From positions 433,131 through 497,130 of the forward strand of contig JBBHKE010003455.1 of the NCBI GenBank assembly GCA_037447655.1: a stretch of 64,000 bases of DNA, in the 5' to 3' direction. Within the stretch, counting starts at the first letter, position 1. Each line of letters opens with the position of its first letter. Source of the DNA: Zygnema cylindricum (lineage: Eukaryota; Streptophyta; Zygnematophyceae; Zygnematales; Zygnemataceae). Below are positions 10,726-22,644 of this stretch, piece by piece. The position numbers and the translations under genes are program-made. Under the pieces are notes generated by a model, which was given only the letters and a program-made list of their open reading frames with translations, was not told the DNA's origin and ran no database searches.

Positions 10726-11727
10726 TGCAATTCTGGTCCTCCATTGGACTACAGAATACAGGAAGCCTCTAGATAGTGTTTAACTAACCCACTTTAAGCC
10801 ACAACCACTTCTGCCCAAGAAGACAAACTGAGAATTTGACTGCACTCCTGTGTAGCCTGGACTCCCCTGAGTCCGTAGCAAAAAGAATCACTGAAAACGG
10901 CCAACCAGGCGATAAGTTATGAGCCGGCAAAAATGCCAATTTATACAAAGCTCTCTTAGAGAGAGGTGTCTGTCTACCAAATATTTCCTAAGTCCTAAAT
11001 CCCTCTCACAACCCCTATCTACTAAAGTGCGAACCAATCGTATTACTGTAAAGTACAGAAAGGTACTATGGCCGATGTACTTTCTGTACGGCCGGTGTAC
11101 GACAAGGCTCTTGAGTGGACGCGTGTCATTTTTCCACTTGTCCGTATTTCCTCCGGAATTCCCGCGGCCGAATGTCAGCCTTCCACGCGGCGCCACGTCA
11201 TGCCACGTCCATAAAATTCAAAGTGACCATTCCGCGATCTCGGCGACGACGTGCGCCGTCGGATTAAATCCGACATTAAATGTCGACCGTTAAAAGTGTC
11301 TGTTTCATTTGTTTCGTGCGAAATGACGTTTCGCACTAAACTTTAACAAGTTCTATGTTCGTTTCGTTTTATATTCCAGTTAGATCATTTCGGTACTATA
11401 CAACAGTTTATATATGAATGAAACCCTATATAATCTAACGGACTTCTACGACAAACCGGTTAGAGCTAACGGCTACGCCGCGCTCTACCGGTCAAGGGTT
11501 GGAGTCCTGCCGGACTCAACCTTTTGTTGAGAGTGACTTAAGTCACTCTTTAGTCCTTCCTATGGAGCTGAGGCAGCCATGGCTCCATCGCTCTCTCTCT
11601 CCTTCAGTGACTACAACAAGTAGGGTGGAAAGAGAGAAGAGATGGAGGCAAGCTGCCATCATTTTCTATATATGTTTTCGCTAATTTATTTTAGACCTAG
11701 AAAATACAAAAACTACTTATTTCAACA
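10726..11727 (-). mobile_element. LTR 2 (shared by copies A and B)
   Basis: This 1002-bp LTR serves as 5' LTR of copy A and 3' LTR of copy B. It has the same termini, TATA-like box (10939-10945) and tRNA-like segment as LTR 1. It differs from LTR 3 in lacking one base near its TGCAATTCTGG end, which puts the gag start of copy A out of frame. No target duplication lies around it, so it is an internal LTR of a tandem array. Confidence 0.95.
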
Positions 11728-11735
11728 CTCCCCTT
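11728..11735 (-). promoter_or_regulatory. polypurine tract, copia B
   Basis: AAGGGGAG on the minus strand abuts the LTR 2 start, as in copies A and C. Confidence 0.85.
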
Positions 11736-11740
11736 ATTTT

Positions 11741-13525
11741 CTAGACTATTTTTAATTTTTCTTTTAATCCACATTTTTCCTTACAGTATTTTAACTTTGG
11801 TGAGGGCACAAGTTTGGTCATCATGTCCGCTACCATTTCCTCATCAGATCTATATACAAGATTCACTATTTTATTCTCACCTTTTTCTCTTACAAAACTT
11901 AATCTTATGTCCATATGTTTAGCCTTAAAATGATGTTTTGGATTGGCTGCAATTGCTATGGCCGCTTGATTATCACAAAACACTTCATACACTCCCTCAA
12001 TGATATACCCCAGTTCTTGCAACAAGGACTTGATCCACATCAACTCTTTCACAGCAGAACAAGAGGCCATGTATTCAGCCTCCATAGTGGACTGAGCAAC
12101 CACCTTTTGTTGCTTACTGGTCCAACAGCATGCACCTTCCCCAACATACAACACATACCCAGAAGTGCATCATCTCATAGGTGCGTCCCTATAACTGGCA
12201 TCACTCTAAGTAGTGATGTCAGTGTGCTCCCCTCCCAAGTGCAACCACAACTCTCTGGTTCCTACGAGATATCTCATGACTCTTTTGGTTGCCTCCCAAT
12301 CCCTCTTCCTAGGATCATTAAGACTCCTTCTGAGTACTCCAATAGCTGCCGCTATGTCCAGCTTGGTACAATTCATAAAATAGATTAAACTTCCTACGAC
12401 GTGTCTATAAGGGATAGTCTTCATAAAATCTCTCTCTTCTGTACTCATTTGATCATCTAAGATCATCACTCCTCCTTCTACACTCCCATCACTTACTTTT
12501 TTCAAGCCCATGGGAGTGGTACAACTGTTAGCATTTTCCATCTGGAATTTCTCAAGCATATTTCGTATTGCTTCTTTCTGAGTAAGTCTGATAATCTTCT
12601 TCCCCCTATCTCTCTCCATTTGGATCCCCAAAATATATTTTGCCTCCCCTAAATCTTTCATATCAAATCTGCTTTTAAGATCTGTTTTTAACTTATTGAT
12701 CTTTTCCAAGGATTTACTCAACACAAGCAGATCATCCACATAAATTGCAATAAAAATGACACCATTCTCATCTTCAAACATATATATAGAATGGTCACAG
12801 CTGACAAGGATATATCGCAGACCGGTAAGAAATTCATCTAGTTTCTTATTCCATTGTCGTGGAGCCTACTTTAGTCCATATAAGGACTTTATGAGCCCGC
12901 AGACTTTCTTCTCTTCTCCTTCTTCCACGAACCCCTCGGGTTGTCTCATGAAGATTTCTTCCTCTAATTCACCATTGAGGAAAGCAGTCTTAATGTCCAT
13001 CTGATGTAATTCCATGTCTTCCGCTGCTACCAGAGTGAGGAGAATCCTTACTGATGGGAACCGAACAACTGGAGCAATGGTCTCCTCATAGTCAATCTCC
13101 TCCTTTTGGGTGAACCCCTTCGCTACCAATCGAGCCTTATATCTTTCAATGGTATTATCTAGGTTCAGTTTTAGTTTAAATACCCATTTACACCCAATAG
13201 GTTTTTTCTGTCGGAGGACAATCTGCTAGTTCCCAAGTATTTGCTTCCATGATAGAAGCCATCTCACATTTATAGCTCTAATCCATCTTTCTTTCTCTGG
13301 ACTATTCACTGCCTCCGAGTAAGACTGAGGCTCATCAGGGTGAGATAGCTTAGTTACCTTATGAGCGACTTGTTTTTCCTGTAATCTTTTGCTGCTCCTC
13401 CTTCCTCCCTCAAACTCCGAAGCAAGAATGGATGGAAGTCTTAGATTTCTTCTCATTGTCTCATCGGCTCCCCTGTCCATGGAAACCGGTTCTTGTCCCG
13501 CTTCTTCTATCTCCTCGAAGTCCAT
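11741..13525 (-). pseudogene. copia B: reverse transcriptase and RNase H
   Basis: The same domain order as copy A. Here the palm motif is the normal FIAIYVDDLLVLSKS (about 12720-12760), and the MELHQMDIKTAFLNGE junction has CAG where copies A and C have TAG. The RT is nevertheless broken. Stops and frameshifts lie near 13200-13225 (linker), 12866 (after SLYGLK), 12781, 12206 (after HTDITT) and 12155. RNase H continues to 11741 with DNQAAIAIA and EMVADMMTKLVP. Copies A and B are close relatives with different lesions. Confidence 0.92.
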
Positions 13526-13549
13526 AGGAGTATGTGAGGTTTTCGGTGA

Positions 13550-16089
13550 GTCTTTTGTATCTTAGATCTCCCCTGAATCTGTAATCACGCTTTCACTCAT
13601 GTCCCTTTCGGGAACGACCAAGTTCTCCTCACTTTCGGACTCAAATCAGATCCTTATCTTCTTTGTATATTTGAAGGGGTCAAATGACTTCCCTTCATCC
13701 ATGACAACTAAGTGATTGACCAGAATGATATCTTTCTTTGCTAAGTCATAGACTCTATATCCCTTAACATCCTCATCATATCCCACAAAGTATCCATGTT
13801 TTCCCTTAGCATCTAGTTTCTAGTTTTTCCTATCCGTGTCAAGACTGTAAACTTGGCAACCAAATACTTTAAGGTGTGAGATATCTGGTTTCCTTCCAAC
13901 CCATATCTTTTAAGGTGTCACTCCCTTTACAGCTGAGGTAAGGACTCTATTCTTGATGTAGTTGGCACAGTTCATTGCTTCTGCCCAAAATCTCTTTCTT
14001 ATTTTCTTGTCAGCCAACATACTGCGTACACTATCTCCTAGTGTTCGATTCAGCCTCTCAGCTATCCCATTTTGTTCCGCGTTATATGGTACAGTTTTCT
14101 GGTGCTGCACTCCCTCATCTCTCAGATATTCCTCAAACTCGTTAGAGGTATATTCCCCCCCATTATCACTCATTATCCTCTTAATGGGGGTTTCATGCAA
14201 CTTTTCACTCCAAGCTTTATATTCTTTGAAGTAAGTTGATGCTTCAGATTTTGTTTTCACAAAGTAGACTCTAGAGTATCTAGACCAGTCATCAGTTACT
14301 GTCATCATAAACCTCTTTCCTCCAACCAAAGGTACTTTTCCAGGTCCCCAAATATCTGTGTGGACCAAATCTAACACACTCTCACCTCTATATATCGTGG
14401 CTTTGGGAAAGGGAAGTTTATGAGCCTTACCTTGAGCACAACCACTACAACCATCCATCATTTCATTATCCCCAAACTGAATGCCATCTACTACCCCAAC
14501 TTTTTTCATTTCCCTTAACCTATCAAAATGCACATGCCCCAACCGCTTATGCCAAATCATCATCTTAGGAACACCAACATAGTAAGCATTCTTCTTTTCA
14601 TTACTCAGATTAAGCCTAAACATTCCTTGGCTACCCTTATCTGCTGTGAAGTAAATTTCATCCCCATACTTAGCTGTAAAGACTCCCTTTCTAGTTAAGG
14701 TATCAAACTCATTGTCATCTAACACAGACGTAGAGACAAGATTTTTACTCAGCTAAGGAATGTAAAGTACATCTGAGAATGTAAGTATAGAAGTCTTACC
14801 CTCCACTAAGACTATCAAATCTACTGATCCCACAAGATCTGTAGTAACCACCCTCCCATCCCCATACTCTATCTCTACGGTAGGAATTTTTCTTAACTTA
14901 GTGAAGAGTTCTTTATCACGACACATATGCATGGATGCACCTGAGTCGATGATCCATCCTTCCTGTGGAGCTTCCCAGATTGCTCCAAGGGCACACTTCT
15001 GCCTCCGAGGAATCTCCTTCTCCTCCAGACTCTCGTAAAGAAGAATCTCCCCATCCTCCTCAGAGGACTCATCCTCGGTTTCTCCTGACACTTTTGTAAC
15101 CACAAGTGCCTTTTTCTTCCCTCCGGAAGACCCCCTCCACGGTTCTCTTGGAGCCTCAGCTCTGATAGCTTGACACAATCTGCGATAAAGTGTCCCTACT
15201 TTTTGCAATAATGACAAAGACCCTTTGGGGGCCTCTGTCCCCCATAATTATCTCTTTCCCCTCTATAAGGTTTCTTCAGATCCTTCCCCCATCGGTCCCC
15301 TCCTGCTGCTAGAGCTTGAATGCTCTTTCCTCCTCTCCTAATCTCCATTGTGTTTTCCTGCACAAGTATCATCCTGACTACTGTGTTCCATTTCCATGAA
15401 CTATCAGGCATTCCCTGTACTCGGTACACTATGTTTTCGAACTCATCTGGTAATTTCATGATAAGGGTGTTAACTTTCATTTTCATTGTACCTGTCCACC
15501 CGGCACTTTCCATTTCCATATACAAACAAGAAAGATCATTACAGTAATCTAACATCTTTCCTCCTTTGTAAGTGTAACTCAATAGCTTTTGCTCAGCCAA
15601 CTGGAGCTCCTGAATAGTTCCAGCTCTATAAATCTCCACCAAACTCTCCCACAATTCCTCTGCCTTGTAAATGTGAAGATGAGGAGTGGCCAAACCTTGA
15701 GTGAGGTGCCTCAAAATGAAGTTCTTGGCAGCCATGTTTACATCCTCCCACATTTGAGTATCGTTCTCCACGGTCTTCACGGTCGCCGTTCCCGAAACTG
15801 TGGCAATAGGAGTGAGGGGTGTCTCCTTCCCTTTCTCCTTTTCGGACACACTGCTGTCCCCATCATCTGCCTCCTCCGCTGAGGCAGCCGTTGTTGCAGA
15901 AAACCTTACTCCCCCAAATCCTGGTGGAGTTCCCGAAGGTGGACGTTTCACTTGTCCACAGACGATACCCCTGTATCGTTTTTCACACAAAGCTCCCATC
16001 ATCATGGCTTCCCAATAGATGAACCCAGATCCATTGAAGGTGGGCACCCTAGAGGGTGGGCCCATAACCTGTAATTCTGTGTCCTCCAT
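13550..16089 (-). pseudogene. copia B: gag, protease and integrase
   Basis: Gag begins with ATG at 16087-16089, inside LTR 3, and reads MEDTELQVMGPPSRV across the LTR end and primer site, then FNGSGFIYWEAMMMGALCEK. It stays open to 15196. After a frame change come the protease motif WIIDSGASMHMC (about 14950), a stop near 14753 and the integrase frame 14725-13910 (HKRLGHVHF, HTDIWGPG, DDWSRYSRVYFVK, DNGGEYTSNEF, NGIAERLN). The zinc knuckle is damaged. Stops and frameshifts continue through the integrase C-terminus. Gag of this copy is the best guide to the true start. Confidence 0.92.
16055..16069 (-). promoter_or_regulatory. primer-binding site, copia B, inside gag
   Basis: GGTTATGGGCCCACC is a 15-nt perfect complement to GGTGGGCCCATAACC of plant initiator tRNA-Met (known tRNA sequence). 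In copy B this stretch also encodes part of gag (VMGPP). Confidence 0.88.
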
Positions 16090-17070
16090 TGGACTACAGA
16101 ATACAGGAAGCCTCTAGATAGTATTTAACTAACCCACTTTAAGCCACAACCACTTCTGCCCAGAAGACACACTGAGAATTTGACTGCACCCCTGTGTAGC
16201 CTGGACTCCCCTAAGTCCGTAGCAAAAAGAATCACTGAAAACGGCCAACCAGGCGATAAGTTATGAGCCGGCAAAAATGCCAATTTATACAAAGCTCTCT
16301 TAGAGAGAGGTGTCTGTCTACCAAATATTTCCTAAGTCCTAAATCCCTCTCACAACCCCTATCTACTAAAGTGCGAACCAATCGTATTACTGTAAAGTAC
16401 AGAAAGGTACTATGGCCGATGTACTTTCTGTACGGCCGGTGTACGACAAGGCTCTTGAGTGGACGCGTGTCATTTTTCCACTTGTCCGTATTTCCTCCTG
16501 AATTCCCGCGGCCGAATGTCATCCTTCCACGTGGCGCCACGTCATGCCACGTCCATAAAATCCAGAGTGACCATTCCGCGATCTCGGCGACGACGTGCGC
16601 CGTCGGATTAAATCCGACATTAAATGTCGACCGTTAAAAGTGTCTGTTTCATTTGTTTCGTGCGAAATGACGTTTCGCACTAAACTTTAACAAGTTCTAT
16701 GTTCGTTTCGTTTTATATTCCAGTTAGATCATTTCGGTACTATACAACAGTTTATATATGAATGAAACCCTATATAATCTAACGGACTTCTACGACAGAC
16801 CGGTTAGAGCTAACGGCTACGCCGCGCTCTACCGGTCGGGGGTTCGAGTCCTGCCGGACTCAACCTTTTGTTGAGAGTGACTTAAGTCACTCTTTAGTCC
16901 TTCCTATGGAGCTGAGGCAGCCATGGCTCCATCGCTCTCTCTCTCTTTCAGTGACTACAACAAGTATGGGGGAGAGAGAGAAGAGATGGAGGCAGGCTGC
17001 CATCATTTCTTATATATGTTTCCGCTAATTTATTTTAAACTAGAAAATACAAAAACTACTTATTTCAACA
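16070..17070 (-). mobile_element. LTR 3 (5' LTR of copia copy B)
   Basis: This 1001-bp LTR ends ATTTCAACA at 17070, followed by the target duplication TATGT. A TATA-like box is at 16283-16289. The gag ATG lies 20 nt inside its internal edge. By eye it differs from LTR 1 at only a few positions, which suggests a recent insertion. Confidence 0.95.
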
Positions 17071-17075
17071 TATGT
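17071..17075. repeat. target-site duplication TATGT (right)
   Basis: This repeats 5378-5382 and closes the array. The older plus-strand copia frame resumes immediately after it. Confidence 0.9.
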
Positions 17076-17488
17076 AAATTGTGAGATAAATAGCAAACTG
17101 TAAAAAGAACTTTGCATGATGTTATATATGTGCCGAAATTTAAGAAAAATATGTTTTCTACCTCAGTTGCAGAGTGCAAGGGTTTTGAAATCCTTCAGAA
17201 ACAAAAGCAAAAAGATAGTAAGCAAAAATGGGAGAGTAGCCTAAGAGGGAACTAGAGGCACAAACATGTTTTATCGGATGGACCTAGTTGATAAAGTTGA
17301 TTTTGTGTACTCCACTGTCCTTTCAGAAAATGTTTTGTGGCATAAAAGGCTTAGACATGTTCATAATGAGAGGCTTGAAAAGATGGTGAAGACTAATACG
17401 ATAGAAGATGTCAAGCTTGGTCAAAATGAATCCCATATTTGTGATGGTTGTGCTCTCGGGAAGCTTCATAAGCTTTCTTTTGTTGTGC
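17076..17488 (+). pseudogene. older copia relic: pre-integrase part (right half)
   Basis: After the array the plus-strand copia continues with VIYVPKFKKNMFSTSVAEC (about 17120-17175) and the integrase zinc-binding stretch LWHKRLRHVHNERLEKM...CDGCALGKLHKLSF (17335-17480). Stops interrupt it near 17095 and 17255. The relic ends abruptly at about 17488, where a repeat also found at 19.86 kb begins. No integrase core, RT or RNase H of this element is left here. Confidence 0.85.
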
Positions 17489-17661
17489 ATGAAGAGAAAG
17501 CAAAGCGAAACAAGCATTACAACCAACAAAGTCATGCGGGAAGATATGTACAAACGAAAAACCAACATGGTTGAGGACAAAATCATGGGAAAGAATAAAC
17601 ATAAGTGAGACAAAGAAAAAGGAAATAATACTCCCTTTACGTGACATGAACCCAATAATTC
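17489..17661. repeat. direct repeat copy 1 (pair with 19863-20040)
   Basis: From TGCATGAAGAGAAAGCAAAG to CATGAACCCAATAAT this stretch matches 19863-20040 with scattered changes. The copy at 20.04 kb abuts the gag/protease relic and a GGTGAGGGGGAT purine tract (minus), so both may be the first part of an LTR of that element. Confidence 0.7.
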
Positions 17662-19862
17662 CCGTAGGATAGCCACTAGGCTCCCACGTCTTCCACATAT
17701 TCTCTACAAGAGTTATCTCGGAGGAAAACGACAAAGCAAAATAAACACTTCCAACCAAAACAAAGAAAATCGGATTCGGTCAAAAGGGCACTTTTCCAAG
17801 GCAACCGAAATGCCACACAAGAAAATACACTCAAGCAAACCGTCCAACTGTCTAGAGAACAGCGCAACCTGATAGAAGATGCCACGCCTCAAGCCTCCAC
17901 TCCACCAATTGCCAAAAAACAAGTTTGGAGGGAAAACCTTCCGGAATTGGCCAAAGCCGTGTGGATTAAAAACAAGGCAGAATAAGGAGATAAAAATCTG
18001 TACGCTAACTATCATCTATCACTAGCTAACAAAAATAAAAGGAAAGGTTGGGTTATCGGTGGCAAGGAGGAAGCAAGAAAATAGCTCCGCCGCCAAGAGA
18101 TTTTTTTTTTTCAAAAACTAAAATAGTCTAAGTCTGTAATTCGCCTAAGTAGGAGCTACAATATGCTTAAGCGAAACTAGCCTAAGTCTAGCCTACTTTA
18201 TGTTGTTTTGAAATGTTAGTTTCGTGCGTACGCGACATTTTGTGCGCACGCGACGTTTCGTGCTTAATTTATTAAATGAATTTATTGTGGAGGTTCGAAT
18301 GGTTTCGCGGATTGGAGGAGTGAATGTACGGATATATATATTATTTCAAGACGAACGAAATAGAAATTGAGTGGCGCGGAATGCTTAATTGAAATGGACG
18401 GCGGATCGCGAAGCGATCCGATTTGAAATATTTGAAGGGTTTGAAAATGTACGATGGGCGTACGAAACATAATGCGACAGACATATTTATGAAAAAGGAC
18501 GCCACAAGTACGGAGCGTCTTATTCGGCAAGTGGACTTGAATGCACTTCGTGATGTCATAAGATATTTGACGACTTACGTGGATTTCGTTTGGATTTTGT
18601 GACCACGCGGAATTGCGTCAATCACACAATGTTTATTTTGGACGATCAGGATTCTTCGAAGAAATTCAAGGAATCTCGTTGAGTGACATAGCGTGACTCA
18701 ACATACGATTTTGTGAGATTGTGTGTACGTGTAAATATTTGGTCGAACATTGTTTTGTCTTTTTGTGTATTAAGTATTAGAGTAGGTTTACTCACTTTGG
18801 CATACCTTGAAGTATTTGGGTATACCAACATTAATAGAGGAAGCTGGTAGACAGCGTACGGCTGGTATGCCTCCGTACATTCAGCAGTAAGCTCTTGTAT
18901 ATATTTGTAGGACTTAGTCATTTCAGAACATAGGAACTTTCTGTACCAAAAATTGTTTATGGTTATTTTGGTAATTTTGTCTGAGGATTGCTCTCAGATC
19001 TGTAAGCAGAATTATCTGAAATTCTGTATGTTTGTTCCTCTTTGTATTGTTAATATTGTCACATATTTGCAGGTCTATTGTGTGCCTGGTCTGTGTTTTA
19101 ATTCATTGTGAAGTTGGTCGGTTTTATCAAAGTTCTGGCAGACTGTTTTTCTCCAACTTTGACTCGATGATGTGATCACTCTGTTCATTATTTTTTGTCT
19201 GAAACTTTGTGAGGTTATTCTATAGCCTAGATAATATCTGTTAATGTAGTTTCAGACTGTTTTGTAAATTCTGTTGAATTTTGTGTGTATCCAAAGTTGG
19301 CTGTTTTTGGGGTAGTCTGTGGTGCTTCCGAGGGTGAATCCATGGCTAGAAATGGCTATGGACAACAATTTAAATGAACGAAAACTACTTAAAAGGTTGG
19401 CCAATAGGCGGCCAACATCGTTTGTAGTACTCTTGTCAAAATCCACAATCCAAGGGTAAAAACCCTCCCTATCTCTATGTATGCGTGAACCTACATTGGT
19501 TCAACACTTAAATATGTACTCAAAATCAAAGCGCCGCCAAACGCTCCCCGTACATGAGATTCGTACGCCGCAATTGAAGTGAAAGTAAAGGCGAAAATAA
19601 AGGTACAAATGAAATATAGCCTAGGTCCGTCCACCTCGTTTCATACGACTTCCAAACGATATCCGCGAACGTTATGTGAATCGTGTACCTAAAAGTGAAA
19701 CATACGACGAATGATATTAGTACTAATTCAATAAGACGCGTGAGCGAATCGCGCACACGTCCAATATAAACAAAACGGGGATATTCGACGAGACGAACCA
19801 AGCGTGCGTGCAGAAAATCGTGCGTGCACACAGATGATACGTTGCGGCATGACACTTGTCGT
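17662..19862. other. gene-free stretch, probably LTR or transposon debris
   Basis: No protein domain is recognised on either strand. There is a small perfect hairpin CGGATCGC-GAA-GCGATCCG at 18402-18420 and a GTGCGTACGCGAC / GTGCGCACGCGAC repeat near 18225-18260. The stretch lies between the two direct repeats and may be a long LTR of the minus-strand element at 20-22.6 kb, but I could not define its ends. Confidence 0.4.
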
Positions 19863-20040
19863 ACATGAAGAGAAAGCAAAGGAAAACATGCATTACAACC
19901 AGCAAAGTCATACGTGAAGATATGTACAAACGAAAAACGAACATGAATGAGGAAAAAATATATATACATCACGGAAAAGAATAAGCATAAGAGAGACAAA
20001 GAATAAGGAAAGAATACTCCCTTGACGTCACATGAACCCA
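19863..20040. repeat. direct repeat copy 2, putative LTR start
   Basis: The partner of 17489-17661. On the minus strand the sequence runs from the purine-rich GGTGAGGGGGAT into TATTGGGTTCATGTGACG, which could be a polypurine tract followed by a 3' LTR. No matching 5' LTR was found. Confidence 0.55.
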
Positions 20041-20062
20041 ATAATCCCCCTCACCAAGCTCC

Positions 20063-22642
20063 TTAGCTTGCGGAGGAGCAGGCCAACAGAACCAGGAGCT
20101 TGAGACAACCATGGTGGCCGCAATGGTCAACCAGCTCGATAGTCAATTGAGGAGCGAGGCACTTCATGTGGAACCTTTGATCTCCATCTATCCACGTATA
20201 TGCCCCCTTGAAACTCACCATCCCATTAGTATGTATGTCAACCACACCGAGAATGTGTGGAGCGACATCTGTCTCCAAAGTGTCAAAAAAAAAACTCGAG
20301 TCGATCAGAAAACCGGGCTCAGTGAAAATGTCCAGTGATGATGGGTTGTCCAGCACGGTCTTTTCTACTAACAAGGAGTTAAAAAAATTCTTCTCCAATG
20401 ACAAAACTGGAGAATTCTGGAAGAGCTTAAGCGAAATGTTTCATAGTGGGCAGCGGTTTGCGGGTGGAGATGAGAGGAAGGCAAATTTTAGGTCCGGGAA
20501 AGTTAGAGGGTCAGTAGGAGAAGGTTTGATCATGCATGTCTACTCCTCCACCGACTCGGAATATGAAATCCTGTCCCACTAAGCATTCGTGGTCGTTACA
20601 TTTTTGACTAATGTTTGGACAGAAATTTCCACAGATTCATTTTCGTATCCGTTCTGGAATCGAGAGACAAATGAGTCCTTGGTGATTCTAAGCATTGGCA
20701 GTGAGTCCTTGGTGATTCCAAGCATCGCCTTCGTGCTAGCGACTGACGTAAGAAGCCGTATAGCTGTGTAGGCATGGCTTGAAGCTTCTTTGCGGTCAGA
20801 CCAAGCTTAAGCGCAAATCTAGCTCTGAGGATCACGGGTTTGGCTCCGCTGTCCATGAGAGGAACAGAGGGAGCAACACCATTGACGGAGAAGGACTCGT
20901 GAGAGTTGTTCAAGAAACTGATACGAGTGTCGAGGGTAGGGCTATCCCAGCTGAATCACCAAAAGACTGCGGTTGTGGTAACCAGCTCAATCACCAAAAG
21001 ACTTTAGTTCAACTGCAGAGTTCTCAACGCGGCAGCTGCGGCAAACTTGTCAACAAGAGGAGAGGCTTTCAAGGCCTCATCAACAAAAATAGATGCTTGA
21101 GGACCGTCACCTCTCATGACGGAAAGAATGATTAGCCGTTCTTTGACTCGATGCGCCTCGTGAATGGTGCTATCAAGAATGATTAAAGCTTTAGCCTCAT
21201 TTGAGGAAGTCGATCCTAGTAGGGGAGGGAGAGATTCTTTTCCAAACGAAAGTGGAATTCGGGAATTCAGTAATTTGCCTACCCGATTGTGATCAGGCGA
21301 GCCCTTATCAAAAGTAGGTGCCTGATGTTGGGCTATAGAATCGCGTAGGATTTGACCGGCCAACGACGGCATGTGGACGAATGGCCTTGCCATTCCACTA
21401 AACAAGGGTTTCATTTCGGCCATGAAAGCAGCGAATTGCTCCTTCATCATGGCAGCCATCATGGCTTGGAACTCAACCTTTTCCCTCTCTCGCCGAGAGA
21501 TCTTAGGTGGAGTCGTTTATTTCTCGATTTTCGTAGGAGGGGTAACCGGCTTTACCAACAGGCCGGAATTCCCCCGTTCTGAATCAGATTATGATACGAT
21601 AAATTTGGTCGATTAACGTGGCAACGGTGGACGTAATGTCCTTTCTAGCAATGTGTGCATGTGGCCGACTTATTTGGGCACATGCGGGCATTGTGCCCCG
21701 TGTTTCCACCTCGGAAACACAGTCGGTCTTCGGTATTAATTGGCTAGGATCTCATGGCTGGCGTCTTCAGAAGCTTATTAGGGGGGCATGGGTTCCTTGA
21801 AGATGGTGGAGATTGGTCACCGGCTCCCTATCACTAGGTTGGAACTGCTCATGAGCGTCCCACCAAGATGTCTGCATCTCGTACTCTACCGCATGTTGAG
21901 CTGCTTGCTCAAACGAGAACTTCAATCCGTACATTTGGCTGAGGTTGTTTTGTATAAAATTCTTGGATGGACTTGGGAACTCTCCCACAAATTTTTGGAC
22001 TGCTTCTGCATCATACATGAGGTCCTATAATGCTTCTCGTAGAGTTTCTATTCGAGCTCGTAGGGCGAGGGCAGTTTCACCCGACTTTTGTTCGAAGTTT
22101 ATCAACTCCTTGATTTGATCCGGGTAATACATCCGGTATTCCTCCTGAAAGAGGTCAAACATGACTGAGAGAGGGTCACAAAAGGGAATGGTTCCGCCCA
22201 GTCTAGCTAGGAACCCTGCTTGAGCAGCCATAGCATATCGGCGAGGGAACTCGGGGATGGCAAGAAACATCTCGACGCCATTAGTGTCTAATACCGCTGG
22301 TTTTGCAGCCTGATATGGAATATCTACCCGGCTAAAGAATTGTGGTACTACACCAAAGGGAGGAGCGTACTCCGTCATCGCAAGGATGTCTTCATACTTG
22401 CGAGTAAAAAGAGTAAGGGTCGTACTGCCAAGGTATCGACCGAGGAGAGAGAAGGCGACCCGGAGGTCAAACCTATTTTGGTATCTAAATGCTAGATCCC
22501 TCATTTCCATGTCATATAACATTCGAAAATGAGACAACGACACGGTGTCCTTCATACCGGAGAAGTAAAATCTCATCTTCCCCATTGGTCCCTTTGAAGA
22601 GGAAGCCATGTCGCCAGGAAGGAAATGAGCCGGTTGGGCCAA
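20063..22642 (-). pseudogene. gag/protease relic of a Ty3/gypsy-like element
   Basis: The minus strand holds a gag-like frame 22642-22025 (MAQPAHFLPGDMASSSKG ... ELINFEQKSGETALALRARI) continued at 22018-21767. A degenerate zinc knuckle near 21710-21750 reads CFRGGNTGHNARMC, with Gly where the second Cys is expected. A further acidic/Ala-rich segment is at 21462-21004, and a retropepsin-like PLMDSGAKPVILRARF is at about 20830-20870. No reverse transcriptase or integrase follows, so the element is non-autonomous or truncated. A 28-bp TGAGTCCTTGGTGATTC tandem duplication lies near 20670-20725. The superfamily assignment is an inference. Confidence 0.65.
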
Positions 22643-22644
22643 AC

